A stretch of 64,000 nt of DNA from Gnetum montanum. Lineage: Eukaryota > Streptophyta > Gnetopsida > Gnetales > Gnetaceae. The notes under the pieces are model-generated. The model saw nothing but the letters and a program-made list of their open reading frames with translations. It searched no databases and had not been told where the DNA came from. The stretch is taken from assembly GCA_015680685.1 (NCBI GenBank), contig MNCI01008852.1:744749-808748 (forward strand). The letters run 5' to 3'. This document shows, one piece after another, positions 11,771 through 23,778 of the stretch. A program made the position numbers and the translations under genes. Numbering within the stretch: the stretch's first letter is position 1; the number at the start of each line of letters is the position of its first letter.

Positions 11771-14640
11771 GATGATGGATGGCACCAAGACCAAAGAGAT
11801 CGTAAGAGGAAGGACCATCACAACCACAAGAGAAATGACCCAAAGGAGGAAGGGACCAACAAGAAAATGGCCAAGAATAGGCTAAGGCAACCCAGGCAAT
11901 AGGACCCCTCAGAGATGAGGTCAAGGTGGAATCTGTCCAATAGATTCCTAAAGAAGAAGCTATATAGGAACACTCTTAGCAAGGCAAGGCACTAGGCCCG
12001 ATACCTAGACTAGAAGTCACACTCATATAGGATTGTGTCAACACAATCACAAATCATGAAATTAAATGCTCAATTCTTCAAAAATTGAACTTTGGGCTAT
12101 TCCTTGAACAAGCTCCAGAAGATGTCAGAGCTCAACTACAAGCCACTTCCATGTGGCCAATCATCACTTTCAGTGGGGAGTGGTACATGGGATAAATGTA
12201 TCTATTTTGGAATAATAGGAGAGTAAGAGTAACTATGAAAATCAAGGATATTAAAGTATCCTACTCAATATAAGCCATTGCATAGGTCCTTGGGTTGATT
12301 AATGTTGGAAAATAGTTCGTAGAGCTATCAACATAAGCCAATACTAGCGTAAAGAAGGAGTGGGCTTAGCGGTGTTATGGGGTTAACTACAAGGAGTTTG
12401 GCATGCTCACACTAGTGGAGTGAGTCTATTTTAAGATATCAGCCTACCACCTCAATCCAACAGTGAGGCCTAGTAAGATGATAGCCTTCTCCGCTAGAGC
12501 ATGTGCTGCTCTAAGCAAAAAATTTCCAAAAAATCTTCCACAACAAATCTATCTAAAGATAGAGAAGTACTTGAAGGAGAATGAACGTGGAAGAAAGACC
12601 TTGCCTTTTTGTGGCTTGATTAGAAAATTATGCAAAAGGGCAGGAATATTCTACTATGCAAATGATGTACTTAAGCATACTCCTAATACTTCATGGACCA
12701 ATATGATCAAGGATAAGATGCCTACCACGACAATAGAAGACAAGCAACAAAAACTACCTTCACCACCTACTCATGAGAAAACACTAGAGGCCTATAATGT
12801 GGTTGAGTGCATGTAAAAAATCTAAGAGTAGCTCTTGCAACAACGAGAGCAACAGGTAGGAACTAGTGGTGGAGACCCATTTGTGTACAGATCAATCATG
12901 AGTCACCTTAGAGAAGTCGTTCATACAATCAGCTAGATGGAGGGAGGTGGATCAATGTTATCTTCTCAATAAACACATGTGCTTGCATGGTCAGATCTAA
13001 GTGCTTGAGAGGTGATGGTCTCTCTCTGTCAACATCATCTATTACCAGATATCTCTAGGAATGCCACTTCCTTTTCAGTGCAGTTGGAGGAGTGTGAGAA
13101 GGCAATCGTATTAGTGATGCAGCACTAGGGGTAAGAGACAACTGCAGAGATCATTGTTGATCGAGTCACTAAGGTGTTAAAATAACCTATGGTACCTAAA
13201 CTAGATATTTCTACACTAAGAGATGTGTAGGCATCCACATGGATAATTAGCAGGTAATTGAGTGTAGCTTAGCATGAAGAAGTACTAGACTGATTGGTGG
13301 AAACTAGCCAACCAATCTTGGATATCTTTGATTTTCTAGATACCATCACTGTGAGATAGTTAGAGCTATTAGAGGAAAAAGGTAGGTGCCTCATCTTAGA
13401 AGGGTAGCTTGAAATGGATCAAGCACATAATTAAAGATTGATCATAGAATTTGTCGAGTTATGTGCTTGAATTTTGACCCTAATTTTATCAACCTTGCAT
13501 CAACATAAGATGAAGCTTTTCAACAGTTTCAAGAATAGCTAAAGTGGGTTGAGGGAGAAATGGTAATGACAATCTTTAATCAATCAGTAGTAAAAGTTAA
13601 AATTGATTTAATACAGAAGGACTTGATGCAAACATACCAAGAAAATGAATCCTTGACCGCAGAAAATCATCACCTATGGAACATTTATGTGCAAAAACAA
13701 TAGCTAGAAGAATTTATGCATCAAAAATAGGAGCAAATCACTAGGGAAAATGTTGAATTGAGGAGATTAGCATTAGAGAATTATAATCTCTCTATGGAGG
13801 AGGCCCACATCTTATGCCAGAAATTGGCCATCAAGATTGCTGCCTAGAAAAACAAGGCTATGAAATTTGGAAAAGTTAAAAATCATTACAGAGGCCAAGT
13901 TGGCCTATAAAAGGAGGTAAATGAAAAACATATGCAACTAGTGAAGGAAAAGGTTAATGAGGCCCTCTAGCAACTCCAACAAGGTAGAGAAATGTTGCAA
14001 CCCATCGATGGTGGGATTGATGCCTGCAATAAAGCAGAAATCTGCATGAAGGAGTTGTAGATTGAAGTGATGATGGAGTACATAAAGCTTTCCAACCTCT
14101 ATTATGCAAACCTAACAAAGTTGACTACTGGAAAATTATGGTTTGAGCTTGAGAAGAAAGTGGCTAGCTCATACTTATTGTATGAGGTCAAGTTTAAGAC
14201 CTATAATGACACCAAGAAAAAGCTTATAATGGCACATATTGAACTTGAGTTTCTCAAGGTGAAATTCACCAATCAAAGATCAGTTGTAGAGAACCTAGCC
14301 AAATGAATGAATGACTACCAGAAATCGCAACACACACTCATAGTGTTCGACACAAGCACAAGGAATTTGTGGCTTGGTTGGTCAATGTTAAGGAGTTGTT
14401 TCTAGTTTTTTCTTGTCCTTGGGATGTTCCAAACTTAGCCCACATTGATGAAGCTACATGGATCATGAATGATCCTAGGAGTAAAGAAGAGAAAATGAAG
14501 ACATTACTAGATTCTTTTTGTCTTCTACCTAAAGTTATAACATCAATAGGACAACCACAATTTCTTAAACTAGCACACGTGCCTGAAGCTGGTGAAGGTC
14601 CTTCAAAACCTCAAAAGCCACCATTGCCTGAGATTGTCTG
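11771..14640 (+). pseudogene. Additional ORF of G1 downstream of pol (unknown product, coiled-coil C-terminus)
   Basis: A broken reading frame of roughly 950 codons between the pol region and the 3' LTR. The N-terminus (from about 11771) is rich in Lys, Arg and Thr. The middle (12170-12816) has ITFSGEWYMG, MKIKDIKVSYSI, VLGLINVGK and the best open part at 12463-12816, with SARACAALSKKFP, LPQQIYLKIEKYL and LPFCGLIRKLCKRAGI. This resembles the plant transposon protein / Athila ORF1 type of domain, which ends in a similar FPSLI..LC..AGV motif, but I recall that only by pattern. 13300-14306 is Glu/Lys/Leu-rich with coiled-coil character. The end is open at 14369-14641 and finishes in Pro-rich sequence. 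G2, G3 and G4 lack most of it. The function is unknown; an env-like position does not prove an envelope. Confidence 0.6.
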
Positions 14641-14885
14641 ACCTTCTCCACCAACTTCATGCCATTAAATAATGTGCTATTCAATTTTGAAGAATCATGT
14701 CATGGTGTCCAATTTTGTGTTGTGAACACCATAATTTTTGTAATGTATTGGTTGGTACACTTGGCACTCAGTTTTTTTATGTGTATGTTGTTTTATTTTG
14801 TTATGTCAAAATGCAATCAATAATCCCATACCTTTCCAATTTTATAAATAACTCAAGGATGAGTTTTCATTCAATCATGGGGGTA
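14641..14885 (+). other. G1 3' untranslated region and polypurine tract
   Basis: A short non-coding stretch ending in ATCATGGGGGTA directly before the TGATGAG of the 3' LTR. The same purine tract is found in the same place in G2 (to 28728), G3 (to 41425) and G4 (to 54103). It is the expected plus-strand primer. Confidence 0.75.
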
Positions 14886-15819
14886 TGATGAGTTTTAGTT
14901 TGTTATGTCGACTGGGCCCTATTGATATAGTCTATTGTGTTGATTGGGCCCTATCAATTAGGCCCCACTGATGAGGCCCCATGGATGCAACGTATTGCAT
15001 TGATGCGGCCTTGTTGATGTAGGGGTCTATCTTGGTGTATAAATATGTGCTTACCAACCACATTTATGGCATGAATTTTTGATAGTAGTAGCAAAGCTCT
15101 TGCAGTTTGTCTATTTGAAAGTTAGAATATTTTTTAAGTGCTCGCAGTAGGAGTCATTGAGTGTGGATCTTTATTTGAACATTATTGTGCCTGAGCACGA
15201 CAATGTGTGTGGTAATAAAGATGAACTTCTTGATAAACCTTGTAGCATTCTAGATAGCTTAAATGTTTCATTTGTGCATTTAATGTTTTCAATTATTTAT
15301 GCAATATTTTCCTATAATTAAGCTAATGAAGTAATTAAGTAAGATAAGCTAGATAGATTAAACACATAAGTATGACCTCTTTGAGCATAACATGTATTCA
15401 CTTGGTAATCCTAGCAGCATTATTACTTGGTATGCGTAGTAGCGTAGTGCTTGGTAACCCAGTAGTGGATACGTGGGTTCAAGATGCATGTAGAAATTAG
15501 GACTGGATGTTTGTGTTAGGATTTCTTAGATACTAGTTAATTAGTTAAATTAAATTAGGTAATCTAATTACTTTATCTCTCTTTAAAGACCAAAACCATA
15601 AAATACAAAATGATAAAAATCAGATGCCTCAATTACACTTAACCATACTAGTGTACGTCTCAAGTGTAATTAGGAAGACAACAAACGACCTTAAGGCAAG
15701 GTTCACTTCCTAGAAGACTAGTGCACTGGAAATTATAAAGTTCAAAAAACTTGACTAAATCACATGTGAGTGCTTTGTGATTCATATGGTTGGGCATAGT
15801 GGTACTTTGCTACTCATCA
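14886..15819 (+). repeat. 3' LTR of G1
   Basis: A 934-bp partner of 2568-3446. Outside U3 the two are close: TTGAACATTATTGTGCCTGAG, the AATAAAGATGAACTTC block and the CTCATCA end. U3 differs in the number and arrangement of GGGCCC-centred repeats and is about 55 bp longer. It holds a near-palindrome at 14940-14957 (TTGATTGGGCCCTATCAA). It is followed by caaag (15820-15824). Confidence 0.92.
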
Positions 15820-16200
15820 CAAAGGAATAACATCCCAAGTTTGATTGTGTCTCAAAGCCTTCAACCCTGGTTTCATTGCAACTACCCATTTGACCAGATT
15901 AGTTGAAGACATGTCTTCTTGAAAAGTCTCAAGTTCTCCCTCATCAGCATATAACATATAATGTAAAGATGGGGAATACCTAATAGAAGGTTTGGATGGG
16001 AGAACCAAATCAACATCCTCAATTTTAAAACTATATGATAATTTTTATTTTGGTGAAACATTCCCCTTATCATTGTTATGTCAAGATCATGTTCAAATTT
16101 TAAACCATCATCATCATGATCAGATGATTTTATAGAGGGGCTAAAATTCTTTCTATTTCATTTCCCATTCTTATTTCCTATAAAACATCAATTTTTTATC
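15820..16200 (-). pseudogene. pol: C1 pol, reverse transcriptase N-terminal part
   Basis: Minus-strand sequence from about 16073 down to the G1 insertion point. It shows the start of copia RT: PSIRYSPSLHYMLYADEGELETFQEDM, then KWVVAMKPGLKAL and HNQTWDVIPL. The next codons of this gene lie at 2562 on the far side of G1, in the same phase. The upstream linker (16200-16080) is acidic and frameshifted. Confidence 0.88.
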
Positions 16201-17170
16201 AAAAATAACATCATGTGACTTGAATACTTTCTTATTAACAAGATTTCACAATCTATAACCAAGATTATCACTACCATATCCAACAAAAACACATCTACAT
16301 GCACATTCATTAAGTTTAGTTGTATTTTGTTGATAGGCATAAGCTTCACAGCTAAAGATCCTCAAGTAAGAAATATTGAGTGCTCTTCCACTTCAAATAG
16401 ATTTTGGTACCTCACTATGAAGAGTTGTATGAAGGGACGTATTGATTAAATAAGTAATGGTTATTATTGCTTCAACCCAGACTTGCTTTGGAATATTAGA
16501 CGACTACAAAAATATCATAACCTTTCCAGAAATAGTTTTATTATATCTCTTAGCTATGTCATTATTTTGCATAGTATATGATTGAGTTTTGGTATGAAAA
16601 ATTTCTTTTTCCTTGTGAAAAATCCAAACTTGTTAGAGGTATACTCCACTCCATTTTCAATGATAAGATTTTTGATTTTACAACCAAATTCTTTAACTTT
16701 AACTTTAAAATCTTTTGAAACATTAACAATTCTGTCTTTCAAAGACATAGGAAACAACCAAATCTTCCGATTAAAATTATTTGTAAATTTAACAAAATAT
16801 AATGCTTTAGCTAAAGATCTAATAGAAATTAGACCAAAAATATTCAAATAAATCAAAGACAACTTAGAATTTCTTTTGTTATGAGAACTAGATCTTTTGA
16901 AATTTACCTGTTTAGATTTTGCTATTACATAGGCTTTACAAAAATCCAATAAAAAAATTTAAAATTGGAAATCATTTTCTTCGAAGCTAGAATGTTTGTT
17001 CCTATTTCACTAAGATGTCTAAGTATTTTATGCCAAAGAGACACATTCTTCTCATTTGTAGCATCAATAGTTTCTTTCACTACACTTGCATGTAGTAAAT
17101 ACAACATTCCTTCTTACCACATGGAAGAATCATGGAATCCTTCACAATTTTCTAGTAACTAGGTTCACAC
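16200..17170 (-). pseudogene. pol: C1 pol, GAG-pre-integrase and integrase
   Basis: Reading the minus strand from 17107: YLLHASVVKETIDATNEKN, then SLWHKILRHLSEIG, the GAG-pre-integrase motif. The integrase core (16949-16554) has LIYLNIFGLIS, ALYFVKFTNNFNRKIW and IENGVEYTSNKFG. Copia integrases have LDVFGP and RSDNGGEYTS at these places. Both catalytic Asp residues are therefore replaced (Asn and Glu). The C-terminal part at about 16200-16400 shows a degraded GCEAYAYQQN...CVFVGYGSDN block. Stops separate the pieces. Confidence 0.88.
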
Positions 17171-18468
17171 AAAATAGAACAACCAATAGTATCAAGGTAT
17201 CGAGTAGAGATTAAGCTCTTTGAAAATTGTGGCACATGATGAATCTTATTCAATAATAGCTTTCTACCATCCAAATCCCATAATATGATTGAACTAATTT
17301 TTTCAATATCATAACATTTGTCATCACCCAAAAAGATGCATTAATCTGCAACTTTTGTGTAGGTGAAAAGAATTGAAGCATATGGAATGAAGCTCCTAAA
17401 TTTAGAATCCAAATATTAGAATTGAAGTACTATGAAATGTTGATTACAATATTACTTGCAATAATCATGACATCTAATTTTGCATTAGAAATTTAGACTT
17501 AATAATTTTCATGGTCCTATTGCCCCTATCCTTATTGATACCTTCACTTTTATGCTTGTGTTTATTATTTATTGTATAAAAATTCCTATAAAGATGGCCC
17601 TTCTTATGACAATACCAACATTCAAGGTCTTTGTTAACAAACCTTCCTCTACTTCTACTTTGACCATGTCCTTTGTATCTATCTCTCTTCTGAGAACATC
17701 TCCTTTAATCTTTCAAGACTTTACCAGTTGTAAAAGAATCCATAGTTCTAGTCTTTTCAACATCTAGCAATTTGAGATCATTGTGTTGTGTGATAGCAAC
17801 ATCCTAGAAGAAAAAATTAGGGTAGTTGAATGATCTCCCATGAATTAGGTAGAGAACTAAGTATAGTAATAATGCTTAGAGATCTTCTTCAAACTTGATA
17901 CTCAAATCATCTATTGGAGCAAAACATCCATTCATCTCATCTAAATGGCTTTGCAAGAATGTTTTGTTCTTCACCTTAATCTTGGAAATCATGTTAATAG
18001 TATAATATTTATTCATTCAAGTGGGTTGATCATACCTTGCATTCATCGCCTTCTAGAATTCATGTACCTAGGAGATTCCTCTGTAAGTTTGAAATATTCT
18101 ACCACTAAAACATGAGAGCTTCTTTAATTTTGCATTAGGATATTTCTCTTAATAATAAGAATTTGACATGCTAAATTTGACATTAGTATTATCCTAAGAT
18201 GTAAGAATAATATCATAGTCCTTAAAGAAAAGAGCATCCTCCATCAGGATCTTTCAATTTTCCTAATTCTAAAATTCAACTAATCTCTTCATTATCAATA
18301 AGTGTTCTATTTTTGAGAGCCAAAAATTTGATTTACATGAAATTGAAAAAATCATACAAATGTTACTCTTCCCATTCTGCTACTCTTTAGCATTCACTCA
18401 TGTGCATAATAGTTTTGCGTAAAAATCCTCACACACCAAATCTCAATGCTTCAATTTGCAATAGACAA
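17171..18468 (-). pseudogene. gag: C1 gag and protease (broken)
   Basis: The aspartic protease is recognisable around 17230-17410 as GASFHML, GRKLLLNKIHHVPQF and similar frameshifted pieces. A gag zinc knuckle lies near 17585-17625 and reads CWYCHKKGHLYRNF, so the last Cys of the CCHC is missing. The gag domain proper (17630-18460) is too degraded to trace in one frame. This is the expected copia order between the 5' LTR and GAG-pre-integrase. Confidence 0.7.
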
Positions 18469-18480
18469 GCTCTTATACCA
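18469..18480 (-). promoter_or_regulatory. Primer-binding site of C1 (initiator Met tRNA)
   Basis: On the minus strand TGGTATAAGAGC, next to the inner end of the 5' LTR. It differs by one base from the usual copia site TGGTATCAGAGC. It fixes the element's orientation. Confidence 0.85.
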
Positions 18481-18482
18481 CT

Positions 18483-18942
18483 TGGTACAAAATATAGTGC
18501 AAGAAAAATCTTAGATCAAATAGCAAAGCCATACAAATATGTCAATAATAATAATCAAACACCAAAGGAATAAAATGCAAGAAAAATCAAGTATTTTTGT
18601 GGATCGACAAAGCACTACATATAATGAGCAAACAACACAATGATTTACATGGAAATTCTATGTAGGAAAAATGATGTGGATGTAGAGATTTTTATTTTTC
18701 AAGGAGAAAAAGAATTCATAATTAGTACCAATTCCCTAAGTACCTTATATTGGTTTAGGATTCCAAGCTAACTCACAATTAACTTCCTAACATCTCACTT
18801 TTTTTTCATTCATTTAATTAACTACTATAAAGGAGTTTACATAACTTTTCTTTACAACACTCCTTTTATTTTTTTCATTTTTATACAAAAGGGTTAACGT
18901 TAAAACATAATGTTATAACAAATTTGGCTTCACACTTTAACA
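18483..18942 (-). repeat. 5' LTR of copia element C1
   Basis: A 460-bp partner of 681-1113. It is followed at 18943-18947 by aaagc, the second copy of the target duplication. Divergence from the 3' LTR is considerable, consistent with the heavy decay of the coding region. Confidence 0.9.
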
Positions 18943-20330
18943 AAAGCTAGACCTATGGTGGATGTTACATAATGTAATAGGATTCATAAAAAATAATCAT
19001 ATTGACAATTGGAGGACTTGGATCATCATGAAGGTATTTAGAATTAGATAATTGAAGTTCTGTTTTAGGGTTATCACTTGTTGTATATAAGTTAAGTCTT
19101 TAAGCATTAATTAGAAAAGTAGACTCACTATCTTCTAAGGTTGCTATTTTGAAACTACCATTAGGATAGGCTTCAAGAACTTGATATTAACCTTTCCATT
19201 TAGAAAATAATTCTCCTAGAAACCTATGAAGTTGCATATCATAAAGTAAGATTTTATCACCCTTATTGACATCTTTCTTCATTAGGTAATTATTATGATG
19301 AACTTTAATGTGCTTTTTAATGATATGCTACTTATTAATCACCCTGATACATTCTTCATCAAGTTCATTTAGTTATATAACTCAAGATTCCATATTTAAA
19401 TCTTCTTCAAAACCAATTAATTGACCTAAGTGTCTAGAATGATGTTTAATTTTGATAAGTAATAATCATTATTTTCCATATACTAGTTGGTAAGGAGAAG
19501 AAATGAGGCTAGGTCATCAAGATGTTCAATATGCCTATAAAGAATTATTAAGCTTTCTAGTCTAGTTGTTTCATCTTATAGATACTATATTTATCAATAT
19601 CCTAACTATAGTTCTATTTGTATTCTCAACTTGACCATTAGTATGTAGATGATATTTTTTACTTTTTGTGAAATTCCATAAGACTTTATGAGGTGTTCCC
19701 TATTTCTATTAACAAAGTGAGTTTCTTGATTAGTAATTTAAACTCTAGGCATGCCAAACTATTAGTTTTACATCATTAATTATAGTAGCCATAGCTTCAA
19801 TCCATTTCGTAACATAGTCAATACAAACTAAAATGTACTAATTTCCTTATGATAAGGAAAATGGCGCTAAAGAATCAATCCCTCATATATCAAAGGGTTC
19901 AGAATTGAGATAGGTTGTCGAAACATTTAATGTCTTTTAGAAAGTGACATAACTCATTAGCAGTGGTCACAAGATTTAGCAAAGGTAAGGACATCTTTAG
20001 AAAAGTAGACTAATAAAATACACAATTTAAGTCTTTTATCCTTGTAAGTCTATCATCAAAATTTCCTTGACCTAAGTTATCATGACACATTCTAAGTATT
20101 GATTGCAATTCCCATTCTAGAATACATTTGCAAGCAATATTATCTATACAAATTTTATATAGATAATTTTAACTTCAAATGTACTTATCCACCCCCTTAA
20201 GAAAATTTATTTTTCATTACCATTCTAGTAAGATGGATTTTGTAAGATCATCAAAAAGTTTATGATATCAACATATCATGGTTCTTTCTGTATGAATAAG
20301 GTGTTCATCTTAAAATTTATCATTAAGGGA
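18943..20330 (-). pseudogene. pol: G0 integrase: zinc finger, core and C-terminal domain (Athila-like)
   Basis: Minus-strand remnant of the older gypsy element G0. The zinc-finger region near 19960-20010 reads KSCDHC. The core at about 19740-19860 has ILVCIDYVTKWIEAM, the standard gypsy DYVTKW motif. The C-terminal domain at 19080-19290 shows DKILLYDMQLHRFLGELF, KWKGQYQVLEAYPNGSF and INAQRL-like pieces. This matches the GDKVLLYNSRL...SRWSGPF region of Athila-type integrases. Stops are frequent. The C1 insertion interrupts G0 at 18942. Confidence 0.85.
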
Positions 20331-21650
20331 GCTTGCGGCTCTAAACTCCTCTAGTAAGGCTAATTATGAGAAGTTATTGGATAGTCAAATTCTTGAAGTA
20401 TAAGATAGAATTGCATAATTCTTGAATTTTCTCTTTTTGTTGTGGCTAAAAACTCAATAGCAAAGTGATCCATATATACTTAAGTTTTGTAGCCTACTAG
20501 ATAGTGGTGAAATTTTTTCTAGAGCATACACTATTGTTAGTAGTTCTTCTTAGTTGCAATATAATTAATTTAAGTAATATTTAAACTTTTGGAACTATAG
20601 TAAATGACCTTTTAGTAACTAATTATCCTAATATAGCTCCTATAGCTATATCACGTGCATCACACATTAGATCAAAAGGCATTTTCTAATTTGTAGTGCT
20701 TAAAATAGAAGCTTTAGTAGCTTTCATTTCAAGAGCTTGAAATACTTTGTCATAATTATCATTTTAATGAAATGAAATCTTTTTTTAAGTAATGATATAA
20801 TAGTTTAGTAATTTTTGAAAAGTATTTAATAAAATGCTTGTAACACTTCACATGTCCTAAAAAAGGTCTAAGACTTCTAATGTAAGTTCATAAGGATAAG
20901 GAAGTTATTACTTTTATTTTACTTTGGTCCATTTCAATGCCTTCTTGAGAGATGACATGACCTAGAACTACCCCTATTGTAAGAATGAGATGAAAGTTTC
21001 TTCAACATAACTTTAGATTTTGTGGATGCATTTCCCTAATACTAATTCTAACATGTCTAAGGTTTGATTAAAGGAATTTTCAAATAATGAAAAGTCATCC
21101 ATAAAATTCTTGAAAAATTCTTTGAGTATGTCAACAAATATTAAGGTCATGACTTTGTCAAAGATGGCTAAAGCATTACATTAATCAAATAGCATTCGTC
21201 TAAATTCAAAGGTAGTAAAAGGAAATGTAAATGTAGTTTTATGTTGATCTTCAATGACTATGGCTATTTAATTATGGTCATTAAATTCACCTAAGAAACT
21301 ATAATATTGATGGGCTTGTAAGTGTTCAAGAATTTGATTAATGTATGGTAATGAAATGTGATCTTTTCTTGTGTATTGATTTAACTTTATATAATCCATG
21401 CATACTCACTATTTATCATTTTTCTTTGGTACCACAAGTATAGGACTAATTCATTCACTATTTGAGATGGGATACACTATTTCTTCTTTCCATTATTTAG
21501 TGATTTCTTATTTCATAATTAATTTTAATGTATGGTTAAGTCTTCTAGGAGGTATTCATATTAGTTCAACTCCATCCTCAAAGTAGATATGGTGTTGGCA
21601 TATGTTTATAGATATTTTGTAATGTCCTCATTCCCAAATGGTGCTGTTGC
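20331..21650 (-). pseudogene. pol: G0 reverse transcriptase and RNase H
   Basis: RT is unmistakable on the minus strand: YTRKDHISLPYINQILEHL, YYSFLGEF, QHKTTFTFPFTTFEFRRM and CNALAIFDKVM. The catalytic FMDDF at 21091-21105 is intact. RNase H follows (about 20450-20700) with LMCDARDIAIGAIL. The CNAPATFQR-type context and a close match to Athila/Tat RT place G0 in that branch, but it is a different element from G1-G4. It is broken by many stops. Confidence 0.88.
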
Positions 21651-22150
21651 ATAACAAAGATGGAGCCTCTTCATAAAAAGTTTTATAATTATCATAACAA
21701 GACTTAAAAATGGAGTTGTAATTAAGACTTGAAAAGGCATGTTGTAATAAGAGATGTCTCTTGAGGTAACCTTTGAAGGTTTGATCCAAGGTATTTATAC
21801 TTAGGAATTAGAGGTCATATTGGCATGGATTTGTGAAGCTAGTAAAGGAGAATAATAGGTGTTAGGTGATGTAGGATAGGAAGTCAATTGGCCATCCCTT
21901 TTGGCTAGTGATAGGCCTAACCATGGTGGTAGTGTTGGATTGCCTCTAAGGGATAGATGCTGAAGGACGAAAATCCCAAGGAACACTCTTAGAGCATGAT
22001 ATAGATACACTATTCCACATTAGTAAATCATTCTTTCCTTATTCATTCTACATTTTTTCTATTATTTTGTTTATGTAGAATGTTAAATGTTACATATATT
22101 TTATGTTTGGTATATTATCTTCTTACACATAATGTTTAATATATGTATAG
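21651..22150. other. Unassigned 0.5-kb insertion inside G0
   Basis: The pre-RT linker of G0 (from 22150 upward) and the RT N-terminus (from 21650 downward) are separated here by sequence with no pol similarity. It contains a 21801-22010 minus-strand open stretch rich in Leu, Pro and Ser that I cannot identify. I saw no terminal repeats. Confidence 0.4.
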
Positions 22151-22737
22151 TTGACATTTTCCATGACATCCAAGAATGGGATTTCACATATTCCTTTCTT
22201 TAAATCATCATACATCCAAGAAAATGCATCCATATTTTTTACTAATACATCTAGTAGCTTACCTTATTATTTGATGTTTAATTTAGAATTTATGATTAAG
22301 GATTCATCCTTAGTTAGAAAGATGTATTTAACAATGGTTCATAGTTTCTTAAGTTGGATTTCCTTTTGTTAGATAGGTTTTTTCTAATGTTAGTATGTCA
22401 TATCCAAAATCCAATGATTGGTTGATTTGTTCATGAAGTTCCTAATCTTCTTCATTAATGTAGACTTTTTTTTGTTGATTATTAAGAATCACTGAATCTT
22501 CATCCTTAGCTTACATCATCATAGCAACTTCATAAATTATTTTTACTTGGAATCTTTTTAAAAAATTCTTATTAAGGTTAAAAATGTTTAGATTAAATGT
22601 CATATTGGTAAAAGATAGTAATAGTAATCATGAGCAACAATGAATTATGACATTGGAGTAGCTAACTAAGGTCTCCATAGGATAATAACAAAAGAATCCA
22701 AATCATGAACCTCTAGTATGAAAAAATCATTAGGGTA
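22151..22737 (-). pseudogene. G0 protease-RT linker region
   Basis: Minus-strand pieces LLDVLVKNMDAFSWMYDDLK and KGICEIPFLD (22160-22290) match the stretch just before gypsy RT (usually FAWSYEDMPGLDP...H). Further upstream (22560-22610) TFNLNIFNLNKNF resembles the end of the Athila protease region. G2 is inserted at 22738, so the 5' part of G0 is not seen. Confidence 0.65.
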
Positions 22738-23758
22738 TGATAAATCATTAGATGGCTAGGATATCATTGATGCTATGTTACATCTGTGATATCGTTGATG
22801 CTATATTGCATCTATTTGACAAAAAAGTCAATTTTTGGTTAGCCAAGATATTGGGCCTTTGATATCTTAACTTTGATATCTTGGATTTGATATCTTAGCT
22901 TCAATATCTTAGGTTTGATATCTTTGCTCCAATATCTTATCTCTAATATTAGATATGTGATATCGGATCACAAGCTATGTTATTGGATATTCGATATCGA
23001 GGGATGTGTGTTGGCCTGTAAATATAACAGTTGGGCACAAGGTTTGGGAGTCAATTAGTCAATAGAGTAGTTGAAATATTGCAATTTTATTCTATAGTCT
23101 TAGAGAATAGTCAATGAGTTCACAGAGTGTGGATTTGAGTTAGTTGTATGGTGTCTTATTGGAGTGGTAATGTACCTGCATATATTCCATGAATGACAAT
23201 AAGATCGAGATTGATTCTTATTCATTACAATACTTTGACTTAGATTAGATTTAATTTTCATGTACTTAGTTAATATTTACATTTCCATGCATATTAATGA
23301 ATTGGTGGAATGAGCATGACTAGTTTCAAGTGTAAACACGTATTCGCTTGTTAACCCCAACAATGTTATTACTTACTTTACTTAGTAACATAGCGCTTGG
23401 TAATCCCAGTAGTGGATACGTGGGTTTAAGACATGTATGAAAAGCTAGGAATGGACACTCATCACTTGTAGGCTAGTTTAGATTTTACTTTCCATTATTA
23501 ATTAAATTAAATAATTAATTTCTGTATTATTGTTAGGAGTAGCATAAGGCTACAACAACATCAATTATCATATGCCTGACTTTGGACTAAATCATAGGTG
23601 ATAAAGCTACCACTAGTCCAAGTGGGAAGATAGCAAGCTGTGATCAAGACATAATGATCTAGATACCACAACTAATCCCATCCATGAAATTTGACCAGAT
23701 CATGTGTGAACACTTGTGATTCGTATGGTTGGGTGTAGGGGTACCTCATCGCTCATCA
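22738..23758 (+). repeat. 5' LTR of G2
   Basis: A 1021-bp LTR starting TGATAAATCATTAG and ending GCTCATCA. U3 contains a tandem array of about 14-15 bp units of the type TTTGATATCTTAGC (22859-22950) and GATATC palindromes. R/U5 carries the family blocks TAATCCCAGTAGTGGATACGTGGGTT and GTGTAGGGGTACCTC. The start is inferred by similarity to the 3' LTR start (TGATGAAGCATTAG). Confidence 0.82.
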
Positions 23759-23759
23759 T

Positions 23760-23778
23760 TGGTGCCATTGCCAAGGAT
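23760..23778 (+). promoter_or_regulatory. Primer-binding site of G2 (Asp tRNA)
   Basis: TGGTGCCATTGCCAAGGAT directly follows the 5' LTR. It matches the family site TGGCGCCATTGTCGGGGAC with several changes. Confidence 0.8.

Larger units (their letters stand above)
2568..15819 (+). mobile_element. Ty3/gypsy (Athila/Tat-like) retrotransposon G1, 13.25 kb, with pol and an additional 3' ORF
   Basis: The longest element in the window and the only family member that retains pol. LTRs are 2568-3446 and 14886-15819, both starting TGATGAG and ending CTCATCA, with a perfect caaag target duplication. An Asp-tRNA primer site follows the 5' LTR and the purine tract ATGGGGGTA precedes the 3' LTR. Internal order is gag, aspartic protease, RT, RNase H, integrase, an internal purine tract, about 2 kb of non-coding DNA, then a long additional ORF (11.8-14.6 kb). 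RT before integrase defines Ty3/gypsy. All ORFs are broken. It inserted into the RT of C1 and so is younger than C1. Confidence 0.93.
681..18942 (-). mobile_element. Ty1/copia LTR retrotransposon C1, split by gypsy element G1
   Basis: A complete but dead copia element read on the minus strand. Its two LTRs (681-1113 and 18483-18942) align over their whole length and start and end with TG and CA or close variants. The flanks carry a perfect 5-bp target duplication, aaagc, at 676-680 and 18943-18947. The primer-binding site next to the 5' LTR matches the 3' end of initiator Met tRNA with one mismatch. Without the 13.25-kb G1 insertion the element is about 5.0 kb, the usual copia size. The order gag, protease, GAG-pre-integrase, integrase, RT, RNase H is that of Ty1/copia. 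Stops and frameshifts occur in every domain. Confidence 0.93.

Noticed and set aside
12463-12816. Possible small cellular gene (117 codons)
   Set aside because: The similarity continues upstream and downstream in the same direction within G1; it is the best-preserved part of the element's additional ORF.
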